Source: Tiliqua scincoides
Lineage: Eukaryota; Chordata; Lepidosauria; Squamata; Scincidae
Reading direction: 5' to 3'
NCBI RefSeq assembly: GCF_035046505.1
Contig: NC_089826.1
Span: 71,235,254 to 71,299,253, forward strand
DNA length: 64,000 nt
This document shows, one piece after another, positions 13,001-28,000 of this stretch. How positions within the stretch are numbered: the first letter of the stretch is position 1; each line of letters starts with the position of its first letter. The notes beneath the pieces were generated by a model, which ran no database searches, was not told the origin of the DNA, and worked only from the letters and a program-made list of their open reading frames with translations. The translations under genes and the position numbers were made by a program.

Positions 13001-16000
13001 CCTCGAGCAATTGCAAGACCTTCATTCATTCATATAAGTTCCACCTCTAGTATATTAATTTAGGTAAACTTATGTAAATTTATTCAAATTTTAAATGTAA
13101 ATTAATTCTTCCCCCCCCCCCCCGGCACAGTGTCAGAGAGATGATGTGGCCCTCCTGCCAAAAACTTTGGACACCCCTGTTCTACATGAACATATAAAGC
13201 TGCCTTTTATTGAGTCAGGCCATAGTTCTCTGTAGTTCAATATTGTTTACATGAACTGGGATTCAGGCAGGCACTCATTCCAGGCCCTACCAGGGATGGA
13301 AACTGGGACCTTCTGCATGCAAAGCAGGTGCTATACCATGGGATCTATGGCCCACTCCCACAATTATACTGGTAGCAATGCCTTTTTCCAACAGAAGATT
13401 CATGTTCCACAGACTGGCATCATAATGCATTTATAAAAGGAGGAGCTCACTTGTAGTCCTTGAAGATGTCTATTAAGAAATTTGGATGAATGGTTGGGAA
13501 TAGCTCCAAAAGTTGCTTTTCCTTCAGTTTGGCAGCACAGTCTTTTCTAGCCACGAAAGGACGTTTCTAATTCAGAAAGTAAAGATCACATAATTATGAA
13601 CCCAGAAATCTTAAAACTTATCTAATAATGTCGCCAAATCTCACAATGGAAAAAAAAGAGTTAAGTTGCACAGTTCTAATACTGGTTTCAGATCATATAA
13701 GCTTTGTAAAAAGCTTCATAAATGAGATTCCTGCCATGGACTACACCAGAGCTATTCAAACTGGGGCGTTGCAATGCCCCAGCCTGACAGCCTTGGCCTC
13801 TGCCCCCTTAAGGGGCGGGGGCAACGCTGCCTTCCCCCCTGCCCCCAATACCTCCTTCCCCTCCCCTCCAAGGACTTACTGCGGTCCTCTAATTCCCTGA
13901 GAGTTTGAAAACCACAGGACTAGACAATTGAATAGGTAGGGTTAAGCCCTCTGCTGTGATCCCAGTTCATGGGGGTGCACAATCCAGTTGTTATTAACTA
14001 AATGCTGTATGCCAATAAAGGTACTGAACTGAAACTACATGCACACATACCCTAGAGCTAACAACACTTTAAATATCATATGCAGTCTGCCCCTAGGTCT
14101 CTTCTTATAGATAAAATACTGAAATGCTCTGTATGTGATCAAAACAAAAGAAGTTACACAACTTCAATCTCATTTTTTTTTAAAGTCGCTTGGGCTTCTC
14201 AGATTTATACCCAAGTAATATTGAAAATAAAATGAATGATCAAGATATAGATCTGCAAAATAAAAACAAATAAATCTACACGGATATATTTAACACTTTT
14301 AGTAGCAACTAGCTATTGCAGTACAACTAACCAAACTGTCATTTGTTAAAGTCTATCTCCATCTCAAATATTATGAGTTTACTAAAACCAAATACTAGGA
14401 ACTTTGGCTCCAAAACTAGTTTTAGACCAGTGGTTCCCAAACTTTTTAGCACCGGGACCCACTTTTTAAAACAACATCCTATCAGGACACAACTTGTTTT
14501 CAGAGACTAACTTAATAAAAAGTTAAGAACATAAGAAGAGCCCCACTGGATCAGGCTAAAGACCCATCTAGTCCAGCTTCCTGTATCTCACAGTGGCCCA
14601 CCAAGTGCTTCAGAGAGCACATAAGACAGCAGACACAACCTGAGTCCTGGTGCCCTCCCCTGCATCTGGCATTCTGAGGTAACCCACTTTTAAAATCAGG
14701 AGGTTGCACATACCTATCATGACCTATAACCTGTGATGGACTTTTCCTCCAGAAATTTGTCTAATTCCCTCTTAAAGGCATCTAGGCGAGATGCCATCAC
14801 TACTTCCTGTCGTAAGGAGTATCAAACACTAATTACACGTTGGGTAAAGAAATACTTTCTTTGGTCTGTCCTAACTCTCCCAAGACTCAATTTTAGCAGA
14901 TGTCCCCTGGTTCCGGTGTTGTGTGAGAGGGAAAAGAGATCTCTCTATCCACTGTACCTACCCCTGCATAATTTTGTATGTTTCAGTCATGTTCCCTCTC
15001 AGGTGCCTCTTTTCTAGACTGGAGAGCCCCAAAAGCTGAAGCCTTTGCTCGTAAGGAAGGTGCCCCAGTCCAGTAATCATTTTGGTTGCTCTCTTTTGCA
15101 CCTTTTCCATTTCCACTATATCCTTTTTGAGATGTGCCGACCAGAACTGGATGCAATACTCCAGTGGCCTTACCATAGATTTGTACAACAGCATATTATT
15201 AGCCGTCTTATTCTCAGTACCTTTTCTAATGATCCCCAGCATGGTAGTTTCACTTTACCAGCCTCTCAAGCCTCTGTTTCTACTCTTTTTGCTATGGTGT
15301 GGAGGTGCCTTCGAGAGCATTTGTTGAGCTCCACATTTGTCGGATTGGGACTTTTCTGGTGGCCTTGCGTTCCCCTTCACCTGGCCTTTGATAAGAGCCA
15401 AGGCATATTCGCCAACTCATGAGTAAATGTGCACAGGTGGCTCAGTTTCATTTTCCATAGGGCTCAATACATTTTCCTTGTCAGCTTGGAAAGGAGGACT
15501 TCCTTCTTAAAAATTTGTTGGGGCCTGTGTTCAGATCAGGACCATTCTGATTACGTTCCCCTCAGCCTGCTCTTCGACATGGACCAAGGCATGGTCACCT
15601 GCACACTAGTAAACGTGCACGTCCTGCTCCTTTCTGATTCTACAGGGCTTAATATATTTCCCTTGTCAACTTGTTCATTTCATGACCCACCAAAAATTGG
15701 GTCCTGTCCCACTGGTGGGTCCTGGCCCATAGTTTGGGAACCACTGTTTTAGATTTAACGCCAGTTTTTCAGTCTGATCCTGTTCTATATTTCAGCTTCA
15801 CAACTGGTCCAGAACCATGCCCCACTTTCCATTTGCAAGTTTTAAATTCATCCCTACCAGCTTACTGGTGCTAGGATGATCAGGCTACCCCCAGAACACT
15901 TGCACACCAGATGCAACTGCCACCCCGACTGCCAACCCCACCCTGGAAAACTTCTAGATTGCACAATTATAGCATGTTAACAAAATTGCTCCTATCATAG

Positions 16001-19000
16001 CATGGGGGGGTGGGGGTGGGCAGAAGTCTGGGACCTATAGTAAAAAAGATGGGATGTCCCAAAATGTGGGGAATTACATTCTCACTGCAATACAGATCTG
16101 AAATACAGTATTAGCAATCTTGGTAAGAGGCAATGTTCATACCAGTTCTTTTTCTTGTAAGGCTATTTCTTCAGACATTATTGCCCTGAGTGACACTTTC
16201 TGTGTTTGAGCATTCCAGTGGTCCATAAAAGGAAAAATATTTGATGTTCTGGAGTTTTCTGCCAGTGTGTGAGTAGGCAGTCTTGCCGTCATTTGTTCTT
16301 GACAGTTTGTACGTTGAGAAAGGGCACTGTCCAGATCATCCAGACATAACTGCTCGAACAGTGTGGGATCTACAGAAAGACAAACATTGAAAGTGTTTAA
16401 GAAAAAAAGGGGAGGGGGAATAAGGAGACGAGTTTGGTGAAATAAGAACCCAAGGAAATGTAAATGCATTTCATTTCCTTAGGTTTCTAAAGGGGCAATC
16501 AACATTTTTCAAGGACACCAACTCAAGCAGTGCATTTAATCTTCATAAACACAAACAAAATACTTTTTTTGTGAAGCATCATGTAATTTGATGGCAATGT
16601 AACATTATTAAATATCTGCTTTATTATGAAAGAGTACACTATCTGTTACACCACTACAGAAAAAGAAGCTCAATCCCAGGCTCTTGTTTTTATCTTTCAG
16701 AGGATTAACCTTAGTATCCAGTTTCACTCAGAGAAGGAGTTGTTATGTTAATGAGGTTCCCAGACTGAAGCCCTGTTGATCTTGCATTTACCAAATAAGA
16801 GATAAATCTCTCCTAAGAGGCACTTATATAAGTAAAAAATGCCTTATTTTACACACTCTCTCTCCCTCTCTCTCATATATATATATATGGTTATTATATG
16901 GGGACACTGTACTGGATGAGTCGTCCTGGGACCCATACCTTTCTAGGGACAGCCCTACTTGGGTGAGCTATTACTCAGCTTAACCTCTCTTGCAGAGCAA
17001 TGGTGGTTAGAATAAAATAAGACAATTCCATATATGACTGTCTAGGTTCCTTGCAGGAAGAATGAAGTACAAACATGACTTTTTAAGCTTGTACAATTTT
17101 ATGTGGCTAAGGTTTAGAGGTCAAGTGACTCTACTGCTACCTCCATGGCTAAGCAAAGATTTGATTATACTTCCCCAGTTGCTCATCTTAGGATACAATC
17201 CTAATACAATGCTGCACTGAAACAGGTAGGCTGTCTGGCCCATGATGAATAAGTGCAAGGTAGGTGTGGGCCAAGGCACAGCTCGCAATTAGGGGATTTT
17301 ATTCCCCTTAGCACACGTTGCGCACCAGCTAGCCTTAAGGGGCTATTCGGATCTGCACCCGCAATTTCACCAGCAAAGATTTCAGTGGTTCATGTAATGT
17401 TTGTCGGGCCGGGGCCAGGGGTTAGGCTCTGGCCTGCGCAGCCACAGCCTGTCCCACCCCCTCCCAGGACTGATCTGCTTCCCATTCTGCCCTCCCCTTG
17501 CCCAAAAACGCTGCCTCCCCACCTGTTCCACCCTCCCGCCACCCTCTCCAGCCCCCTATGCAGGCACAAACTTATCTTCTGGCCTAGCCTGTTCTTGAGC
17601 AGCCACAAACATGCTTTCGCGACACTTGGGAACTGGCACAAGGCACATGTGCCGGCTCATGGGAAGGTTTGGATTGCTCTGTTATATTCCATCTACTCCA
17701 AATAATGGAATGGACAGTCTGTTCAAGAGAAACAACATATATTTACCTTCTAAAAGCAGCTCATCCAATTTTTCTTCTGTCCTCTGTCGCTTCTAAATGA
17801 AAATAGTTTAACATTAGTGAGCCACAAATACAAATGTGTATCAATGAAACTCAAAATAAAATACAAAACAGTAATAGATTCAGGATATTTTACAAAGATA
17901 TCTTGGCTACTGAATATTAATTTTCAAGAGTGACAACAAGTGTGACAAGCTAGAATAGTAGTCTTCATCAATAAAACGCCAAATGCAGCCAGAAAGACTG
18001 CATAATAGTATTCTCTGTTTATTGTAATCATGTTGTTTTATTTTCCCAATGGCAAACCATCCAAGGAATAATTGACTGAAAGACAGCATACAAACATTTT
18101 AAATGAGCCACCCCACAAAATAGGAAATTATCTGTTAGCCATTCCTGTTTCATCTATTCTATAAATTCTGAAAGATTTTAATGGTGATCAACACATAATA
18201 TATTGATATAAATTAATAAAAACTATATAAAAATTGCAACCATAGACTTGCTTTTAGAAAGAAGTTAACTAACCACAATAGATGCTTTCCATTTCTCGTG
18301 AATTTCTTTGGCCAAATTCAGATCAATATGAACCACATAATCTTCAGTACTTAGCGATCCTTATGGAAAAATATACACACATAGAGGTAAAGGCACTGTA
18401 TGAAGTGAAATTAGTCCAGCTCTACTATTCTTTATAAATATCTACCATAGTTAATAAAGTGTTTTTAAAAAGCACAGAAACGATCACTTCCTGAATTAAC
18501 TCAGTCAGGGACTTCTCAGTGAACGGCATTTGAGAGACTAGTTCATAAATGAGTATGTGGAACAGAAAACAAAGTGAATGAAATCTCAAGATACAGATTC
18601 AAATCCCTGCTCAGCCATGAAGCTTCCTGGGTGACCTTCGCTCAATCTCTCTCTCAGCTTCACCTACCTCACAGGGTCGTTGTGAGGACAAAAAGGAGGG
18701 GAAGGATAATGTACACCATCCTGAACTCCTTGGAGGAAGGGCAGTATAAAAAGGTGAAAAAATGAACAAACAAAAAAAAGAAATCATACCCAATTATCCA
18801 AAACACATAAAAGCCAGTTTCCACAGTCACATTAAGAAACAGAATACAAAGTATGGATTATTTATTTAACTATCTCATGTTCTCCATTTAGGGATGAAGG
18901 GTTAAAGGAGTTTTGAAATGATAAAACTGAGTCAATACAAATAATAAAAAACAGCTGCAATTAAAACAAACCAAGTGCATAAGCAACAAAACCTGAGATG

Positions 19001-22000
19001 TGATAAAAACCTCAGAAATACCTAGTGAGGAAACACTGGGTCTTAGAGATGTATTGCTATTAGATATTTACCGGCTCAGTTTTCCATGGCCAAGTTCGAC
19101 TGAATCAAGGTAAATGGGTTACAACTTGGGACACATTTGAGAAAGGACAAAGGTGAAGTCTCACTTGAGGCACTGAATTCATTCCGCTCCCAACCCCAAT
19201 ACCATTCAAGCAAGGTAGCTGGAGACAATGCCATAGAAAGGGCAAACTTGCACACTATCCTACTACTGGGTAAACTGGCTGCAGCCAATAGGGTCTGGGA
19301 TGAATGTGCAAGAAGTCCCTTTTAAAATACATAAAGAACATTGCTCTTTAACTACCTAAGACATAACTGAATACAGAATTTCTGAACTCCTCCTACACTG
19401 CACTAACTACATAATCACATCAGTTCCCAATTTCCCCAACGTAGACAGATTTTTAACATTACCTGAATCGACTCCAACAGGGCCAAATATTTCACTTAAT
19501 TGAATGGCTAGTTCAGGAGGTAAGATCAGCTCCAGACAATCTATGTTCACAGATTTTGATGTAGGTTTGGAGTTTAACAACTTAGTTCTATCATCGTCTT
19601 GATTAGACATTTTTCCATTTACATTTTCTGCTGCAATTGAAAATGCTGGCTTACAATTGCTGGTTTCAAATTTGCTTTCCTTGCTCACAGAGTAATCCAG
19701 AAGTACTGGATCAGCTAATAGCTCCTGAGCACCTGTATCTTCTATTTCTGACCACTCTTGAAGCTTCTCTGAAGGACTGTTGGATAGATCCTCATCAAAA
19801 GTAGGTTTCAAAGTGGTTGGACCTTCATTAGAATAACTGGAGACTGTTACAGGAATATGTGAATCAATTTCACTATGCAAGGTCATGTTCTGAACAGGGG
19901 TAATTTCTTTTGTCTGTTTTTTCATAGTATTTAAGAGAAGTTCCTCACTATCCAGTTCTTCTACATGGGTTTTTTGAACATTATGGCTGAAATTTTCATT
20001 TTCAACTGAAGGAACAGGAGAAGCAGTAACTAACAAGTTAGTTATCTCAGACAAGGAACAGTCTAAACTTTTATCACCTCCACCATCAACAGAGAAATTC
20101 ATTATTTCTGAGCCCTGAATAACTGCAGAAGTTCCAGGTACTTGGGTAGTTTCCTCCGAGTCTGCAAGTTTCTCTTTGAAGTTAGCATTTGTCTTGAAAT
20201 CAAGAGTCTTCCCAAGTGAATGGGCCCCTGCATCCTGCAAACATCCATCATCATCATCTTTGCAGATCTTTTCAGCAGAATCCAACAAGATTCCTGTAGC
20301 CCAGTCAATGTCCCTGTTACATCTTTCATACAAATCCTTGAGTGCATCAAATGAAAATGATCCGAAGAGTTTGCACAAAATATTCAGATTCTCCAATTCA
20401 TCAACACAAACAAGTTCACTTTCCTCCACATACGTACTTTTATCATAGGTGACTTTAAAGGGTACTCTTTTTGGACAAGCAGATGTATCATCTACACCTT
20501 TTGGTATGAATCCATCTAATCTGCCATGTAACACTTTCGTACCCTCAGAAACAATTATTTTTCTTTCAAGTCTCCACAGGAGAGCGAAATCTTGGGGCTC
20601 AGTCTGTGAACACTTGCTTGCCTCTGCTGAGCTGCATGCCTCATGTTTCTCTTCCAGAAAATTAAACAGAGACAAATGATCCTGTGGTTTGCTGAGCACC
20701 AAGTTATTGGTAAATGTCAGAGCTAATTTATGATGCTTGCGTGTTCTCTTATTCTGCATAGGCTTTTTCTCACAAAGAATTTCAGAAGCTGAGATTTCAG
20801 CTCCCTGAAAACTTTCCTCCTTTGATGAGACACATGGTGTTCTAGTGCTTAGAGATGTTTCAGGAAGAACTGCCACTGTGCTCAGCACATTCTTGTTATC
20901 ACACTGATTATTTCCAGTTGCTTCGGATTCACTAATGCTTCTCTTAGGCATTCTTTTTGCTTTGTGTTGTCTTTGCTCTAAAGAGTCTTGAATAGGCCAG
21001 TCTCCTAGCATTAGCAATCCTGATGTATCTTCATCCTTATCAACACTGGCTGTACAGACAGAGGACTGGTTATTCTCTTCCTGCTTATTTTTATAAAGTG
21101 GCAACTCTTTATGACTATCAGTCAGGTCCAATTTTTCATTTTCATCTAAAATCTTTAATGAATCAAGAGGGGGCATTTTTATGCATCTGTCATCTTTGTC
21201 ATCATTCTTTATAGTCAGTTTTTCTAACCTTCTAGCTCTTTTCACCCTCTGCCCCATAGTTTGTTCTATTGGCCAGTCTCCCACAAAATTTAATCTCTCT
21301 GATTTCTCAAAATCGGAATCTACCACGTTCTTGTGATCTCTTTCTGTTAATTCTGCTTCTTTTAGTACTTTGTCACATTGGTTTACATCAACCTGAACTT
21401 CCAAGTCCTGGTTATAGTATTCCTGAACATTTTCACTGATGTGTTTACAAGAATGTGCGCTTTCCTCAGACTCCATTAGACCAGTTTTAATTAGTTGGGT
21501 CACAAGAACAGGATTCACTGTGCCTTTCTTTGGTGATGTATACATATCCAAATCACCTACAGGGACACTACACTCAGAATTATATTCTAATAATTTATAT
21601 CCAACCTCGGTCTTTTCATTCTGAAGACTCTGATCTTCCTGTGCAACTATGTCTAACAGAGACTTATCAATACTTAATTCTATATGTTTCAAAGGTTCAG
21701 TTGATACGAAAGGTTCTTCACTGTCCCCATAATAAGAAGATTCATGTTCCTCCCTAAAGGACAAGAAGTGGAATAAAGTTATCTTTTTTTTTCAAAATAT
21801 GCACATTATCTCTGCTAAAATATTGTTACACACTGCTAAATTGTATAGGCCATAATTTCTTTGGAGCAGAGACCCGGTTCTATAAATCAAGGTTCTTTTG
21901 TAAGACATCTTGAAATGTGAATCAACTTATTCCTCATATGATATGAGGATCAAAGTTTTAAAAATGGACTGGCTGAAAACACTGAAAAATTTCCCCTGGA

Positions 22001-25000
22001 TGGAGTGGGACTATTTTTGTAGTTGCAGCAAGAACTGCAAACAAGAACAGTAAAATGAAGGGGACAGGAAAAATGGGATTAATAGAGCATAACAAGATCC
22101 ATGCTGGTCCTGAAGTACATACAGATCTACTTGGCATGAAAGCTACACCATTCAATCAAATGGAGGAAACTAATCTATGAATGCAAAGAAATGTATGAAT
22201 CTCTTCTTTCCATTGAAATGAACAGGGATGTTTAAGCATGTGAAGCAATTCAGTACCAGAGGTCTTGTAGCTGTGCTGTTACTGACCACCTGACATCCAC
22301 AACAGTTTATTTGCTCTTTGGCACTGTTCCATAATCTTAAACTTTCTTCTTAACCATGATTATTTCTCAAGAAAAAATATTTTTTCGGGTACCAAGATTC
22401 TCTAAACAACAGTATATAACATGGGGTTGCATCCTAACATTTTTGGGATGTATGGGATGTTCCCAGAAGAAGTGTTCTACCCAAACAAGGAGGCTTTGCA
22501 TGACTGAAATGCTCATTCTAGAGAAGGAAGGAGCTTCTGATGTGCTATGCTCTGCAAAAAGTTTAGCATACAAATCTTCATGCTAGCTGGAACTTGTTCC
22601 AAAGCTGGTATAGCTGTAAAAAAAGCACTGATTCAGAAAATACGCTCATTTTTCCAAAATTATTCCACTGTATTAATTTTAAAAAACCCAATACTATCAG
22701 TGATTTTCAAAGTTTCTAATTTCAGGGAACCCTTTACACAATGAGTTTTCTGCCAAGAATCCTAGCACGCTGCAGATTATTTGGAAGGATATTGTGAACG
22801 GCTTATTTGGTTCACGCTGGCCACACCTCACCCACTACCCTTTTTACCCTACTTGAATCCAGGTTCATAAACTGCAAATCTGGAGAAGATTTGTGATGAA
22901 GAATCTTAGCTGAGCTTCCCTGAAAACCACTTTCACATTTAAAATTTTATGTCTGAAAAAATAACATTAGTTTTACCCCTGTCCCTTTTCCTCATGAAGA
23001 ACTTCATCACAGGATGCACTTTTCAATTCATCTGGGATTGAAGAATTCAAAACTGAATGAACCGTCAGGCAACGTTCATAGCGTTCCAACATTCTTTTGA
23101 TTTTTTCTTTAGATACGCCATGAATATTTCGCCTAAACATTAAAAAGAACAAAGTAACTGAGAGTCTAAGACCACAATCCAAGCATACAATAAGATGGAA
23201 CATTTTTTCTTAATACATTTGAGACACATGCTAAACATTTAGATACCCCAAGTTGTTCTAGGCAACGTTGCAAACCTAGAGCAGGTGCTGAATACTTTCC
23301 CTACTGTTAGCTCTATATAGAAAAACAAATAAAGATCTGTGTAATTTGAAAGCATACAGTCCAATATCGCTGTTTAGTACTATTCTCAAGTACTTTTTTT
23401 ATTACTCAAAGTTTCAAAGTGAGTAACAGAGATTAGAAGACAGAACTTTTACTTTCAATTTCTATGTGACTATTTAGTGACAACTTCCCTATGGTGGGAG
23501 GGGAGAATCCACTGAACTATTCTTATCCAAACCATACTACTTTATACCACTTCTGTTACAGCTTTGGAAACAATTATTGGCTGGAAGATATTTTCAGCCA
23601 ACAGCACATTTAGTTCTCAGTAGACCAAGGAGCAATGGACCAGAGAGCATGAAACTAAAATCAATCTAAAAAGGGAACAGGAAAAACCAAAGTACTATTC
23701 TGACATCAGAAATTAGTTACATTTTTTCTCACCACCTTATACATGGAAGATAAGCTGTAGCACCTGGATAGTTCATAACATTTTACTTTACCAACAATGA
23801 GAACTAAAGAGCTTTGATAGAGTTAAGGAGCTGCCCCAGGTTTCAGATACCAAAAGCCTGGGAGCACCTCACTGTAACCACTGCTCAAGAGTAATAATAT
23901 CTGCTCTTCCAGAGGCACAGCCATGTTAGTTTGCAACAGCAAATGAGTAATCCCTAAAGACTAAAACATTTAGTGTAGCATCCAATTTCATGAACTACAG
24001 CCCTCTTCATGCATCTCAACAAGTGGACTATAGTCTGCGAAAACCTATGGTGAAATAAACTGATTACTCTTTAGGTGCCACAAGAGCTTGCCATCACTCC
24101 TATTGGGTTCCTTTCCAGCAGAAATAACGTCATAATACAAATTTCATATGTGCTATAATGCAAGATATTTTTACCTTTCAAGTTCCTTTGGTTTAAATTT
24201 CCACCAAGTATCCGGTTCACGAAATATGACTTTATATTTGTGTTGCTGCGACTGAACAGAAGTGTAAAAAAACACATAACAGGCATCACCATCTCTTTTT
24301 AACCAAGAAAAAAATAGGCTATGTATTCATTGAGTTAATTATCATTTCGACTTGTATGCCAGTCGACACATACAAGATCTACCCTAAACAGCACAACTTA
24401 AGTACCCTTATCATAAACACATGTGCAAATATAAGCTTTCTACTATCATCAAAATTCACAGAATACACATGTAATCCTGTCAAGCACTTTCAGGAGCTAA
24501 TCACAGTCTCTCCAAACGCAAGACACTAGGACTCTGGTTCAGAAGATATTTACCTGCATGACTGTACCTCAGGAAGATCAAGAGTGGACTTTGGAAGCAT
24601 GCATGCTTCCTTTCCCACTCCCTCCTCACATGGAAGGAGTGTCGAAGGTCCAGACCATTCCAGTTCTTTCCCGTGTATCATCTGAATAAACCCCTGGAAA
24701 GCAGGGCCTCTGAGAGGAATTTTATCAGGGACTACAAAGTTTCTTCCCAAAGGGGGAGGGGGGCAATGGGAGCAGACAGAAGAGGGGGAGGGTGCTGACA
24801 GAATAGTCTTTGGAGCCCAGGTCTATCAGGCTTCTTGATGCGGACCCCAGGTCTACCCAACTATGCTGCTTTGGCAGCTAGATAAAGTAATATGAAACCC
24901 AAACACACTCCTAAGTCTCTTTAAAATATTTGAAATATAGAAAATCCATTGCAGAAAATTAGCATCATCATAGTTAGGCTTGCACTAGAATGTACAGTGT

Positions 25001-28000
25001 GCTGTGTGCACCAAAATGAACTTCTGTTGCAGCTGTAATCCCACAACTGTATCCCTGAACCTAAACACTCCTTCGTGGTTATGGGATCCACAAGCCAAAA
25101 AGCTACTGTAGCAGGCCAGTTTGCTTCCAGATTTGACATTGTGTTAGGGAGAATCATAGATGCATTCCTGGGCTCGGTGTGTATGACTTGCTGCAGCAGT
25201 TCCACTTCATGCCTGTGGTTGTGCCCCCAGCATCCTGTGCGGGCAGTGAGTTTGGGTGAGACAGGAAAACATAAGATCCCAAGAACGTTCCAGACCCCCT
25301 CCTTTGGTTCTGGGCCCCTTTCTGACCCTGGGCGAGGATACAAATTACCCCCTTTACATCCCTCTCCTAGACCCTGCTAGAAAGTACAAAGTACTACAAT
25401 GCCATCTATAAATATGCAGAGAAAGACTTAACAGGTTTTCATTTCAACATTACTAAATTATGGAATACTAACCAAAGAAACATAAGGTTTCATTTCCCAC
25501 GCCTGTATGTTTGTGTTGTCTATTATTATAGGGGTGATCCTTTTTTCAAATGCTTCTTTGGCTGAAAAAATATACCAACAGACAAAAACAGTTTTAATGT
25601 CATTATAATGATTGAAAGAGGCAGAACTGTTTATTTTACAAGATGCCTTGAGCACCCTATATTTTAGAGAGAAAGGCAGGATATAAATCCTTTAAATACA
25701 TTTGAGAAAGTGATCGAAACAAAGATAGGACAGATGGAGAAAGCAACTAAGCATCTGTAGGAGAGTACTTTCCTTATCATATTGTAAAATTGTAATTTGT
25801 CCCCTCCTCACATTCTTACAAATAAGGACCAGTGTGTCTCTGAGCATATCAGAGGGAAGCTAAGCTCCATGTAGCCTGGCACTGCCATATGAAGCCATGG
25901 AAACCAGCCATGAGAGCTGCAGAATCCTTGCAAAAAACTCACTGCCCTATACAATGTATAGGATTATACCCTAATAGGGAGCTGCAGTCAATGGTCCAGA
26001 AGGTCAAGGGAGATACCAGTTGAAAAAGTTTGGAAAACATTGATATAAAAACAAAAATAATCTGTACATACAAAATGTATCAATCAATTATGATGAGCCT
26101 ATAGTAATATTTGTATATGTGAATTTTATTTTTCATTATTTTATTTTTCATTAGCTTTCCTGATGTATCTTTCACTAGTGTGTTTTTGTACGTTTGCAGT
26201 GTATACTGTATCCTGGATGTTTGAACTCTGAACAGAGTTTGCTTTAAAAATGTGTCATTGTGAGCAAAAGAAAGAAAATCAATTTTTTCTCTCACAGTCT
26301 TGCAATAGGAATCTTGAGGTGGTTCTGCAATTGTTTCCCATTAACAATGAAACTAAGGACCAGATAACTTGAGTTATTCAAGTATACAGAACAAAATATT
26401 CTAACATTCAGTAGTTTTTTAATAAGTACCTGCAGATAAAAATCAGGTCTAACTCTAGTACAAAAACAAAGAAGCCTTCTATGTCAGTGGTTTTAAACCT
26501 TTTTAGTGCAACAATCCCAATAAATAAGCAAATAAATAAATAAAGTATGAGACTGAAGACCTGTTGCCAATCATGTTAACCTCCTGGGACTTGCCACCCA
26601 CCCTTGTCACAGCCCAACACCCACTTCCCCCTACCTCTTGTGCCTTCACAACAACCCTGTAAGGTAACAACCCTAGGAATGTGGGGCAAAAAGAAGCTGT
26701 GCAGAATTATATTAAGAACTCAGTTTTGATAAGGCAGTATCATTATTGGATTGGATCCAAGCCCTCTCTTGTACAGGGTTTGAAATGTTGCCTCAAACTC
26801 CCAAATGAGGCTTCATGACTCCACTAGAGTCACGACCCACAGGTTACACAGTTCTAGGTTATTCAATCCTAATACTTATGAGCAATTTTTATTCTACTTT
26901 TAGTTAAATCTTACCACGTTTCCAGTTCCACTCATGTGCTTCTCCCAAGCAATCAGCATCAAACTGGTACTGCCCATTTTTTTGGTAAAAATAATCATCT
27001 GTACTAAGAATGATTCCACTAGGGTTATCTTCTAGCAAAGTCCTGTAAAAAATAATGAAAATGTATCAGTGTTTTCCTCCCAACTTCCAGTAATTTCTCT
27101 TTAAAACATATACAATGTATCTGAGCAACAAAGTGCATAATAGACTATTTCAAATATTTATAGTCTTAATATTTTTCAAGTATTTATTAGCAAATTGTTT
27201 AAGAGGACAACTTCACTAATTTGGATCCCAAGTAGTTATGAAGATGAAAGCACTTTCTGAAATGGGAGATCATATTGTATAAGATGCTCTAAAACAAGAT
27301 GTGAGCACCTTTCTGTTGTACTCAATGTTTCTTATCTTTTAAAATTAGCTAAATTTCAGTGGAAACACTTTAAACATTTTTTCTGTTTTTCTCATGCCAG
27401 TAATGTAAAAAAGTAAGGACTTCCCTTGTCATCAACAATCAAGTACTAGAACAGTTGCATTTTTTGGTAGGAAGCACACAAGTTAGCTGCCCAATGAAGA
27501 TATAATGCTGAATCCCTACAAACCATGGTTTCCAATGAACTAAGGCTGGAAATACATGCTAACTCCCACTGCACCCTACAGAGCAATTCTGCACCCCACT
27601 ATGAAGGACATTGCAAACAACATTTTGAGTCTGAAACCCCATTTTGAGGCACTCAGGGAATTCATCACAGGGAAATCTGTGAGCATGAGAATTACTAATT
27701 GCAAATATTTTCAGGAGAGATGCCTGTGTTATCTAGGTTGACCAGGACTTAAAGGCCAAGCAGCTAAGCTGACTAATTAAAAATTGCTTCCAGATGTTAC
27801 CTGATGAGGAGGGGGGAAGCAACTATTGGGACAGACTGCATTATCCTTTTGATAGTTTGAGGAAACTATGGGTTCTGATTGGCCAGAATGTTTGAAAAGG
27901 CACATTCCTAGGTAAAAACATCCTTTTGGGGAGAGTCTAAATTGCCCTTCTTCGAAATGACCTGGCATGGCAAGGGGATATGCTTTTGGGGAGAGTCTAA

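Noticed and set aside
17253-17705. 150-codon open frame
   Set aside because: It lies in a GC-rich element bounded by TTA; Pro/Ser-rich, no domain, competing open frames on both strands.
23900-24090. Old interspersed repeat with TTTAGGTGCCACAAGAGCTT
   Set aside because: It resembles a widespread amniote repeat end, but I could not define borders or family, so it is not listed as a feature.
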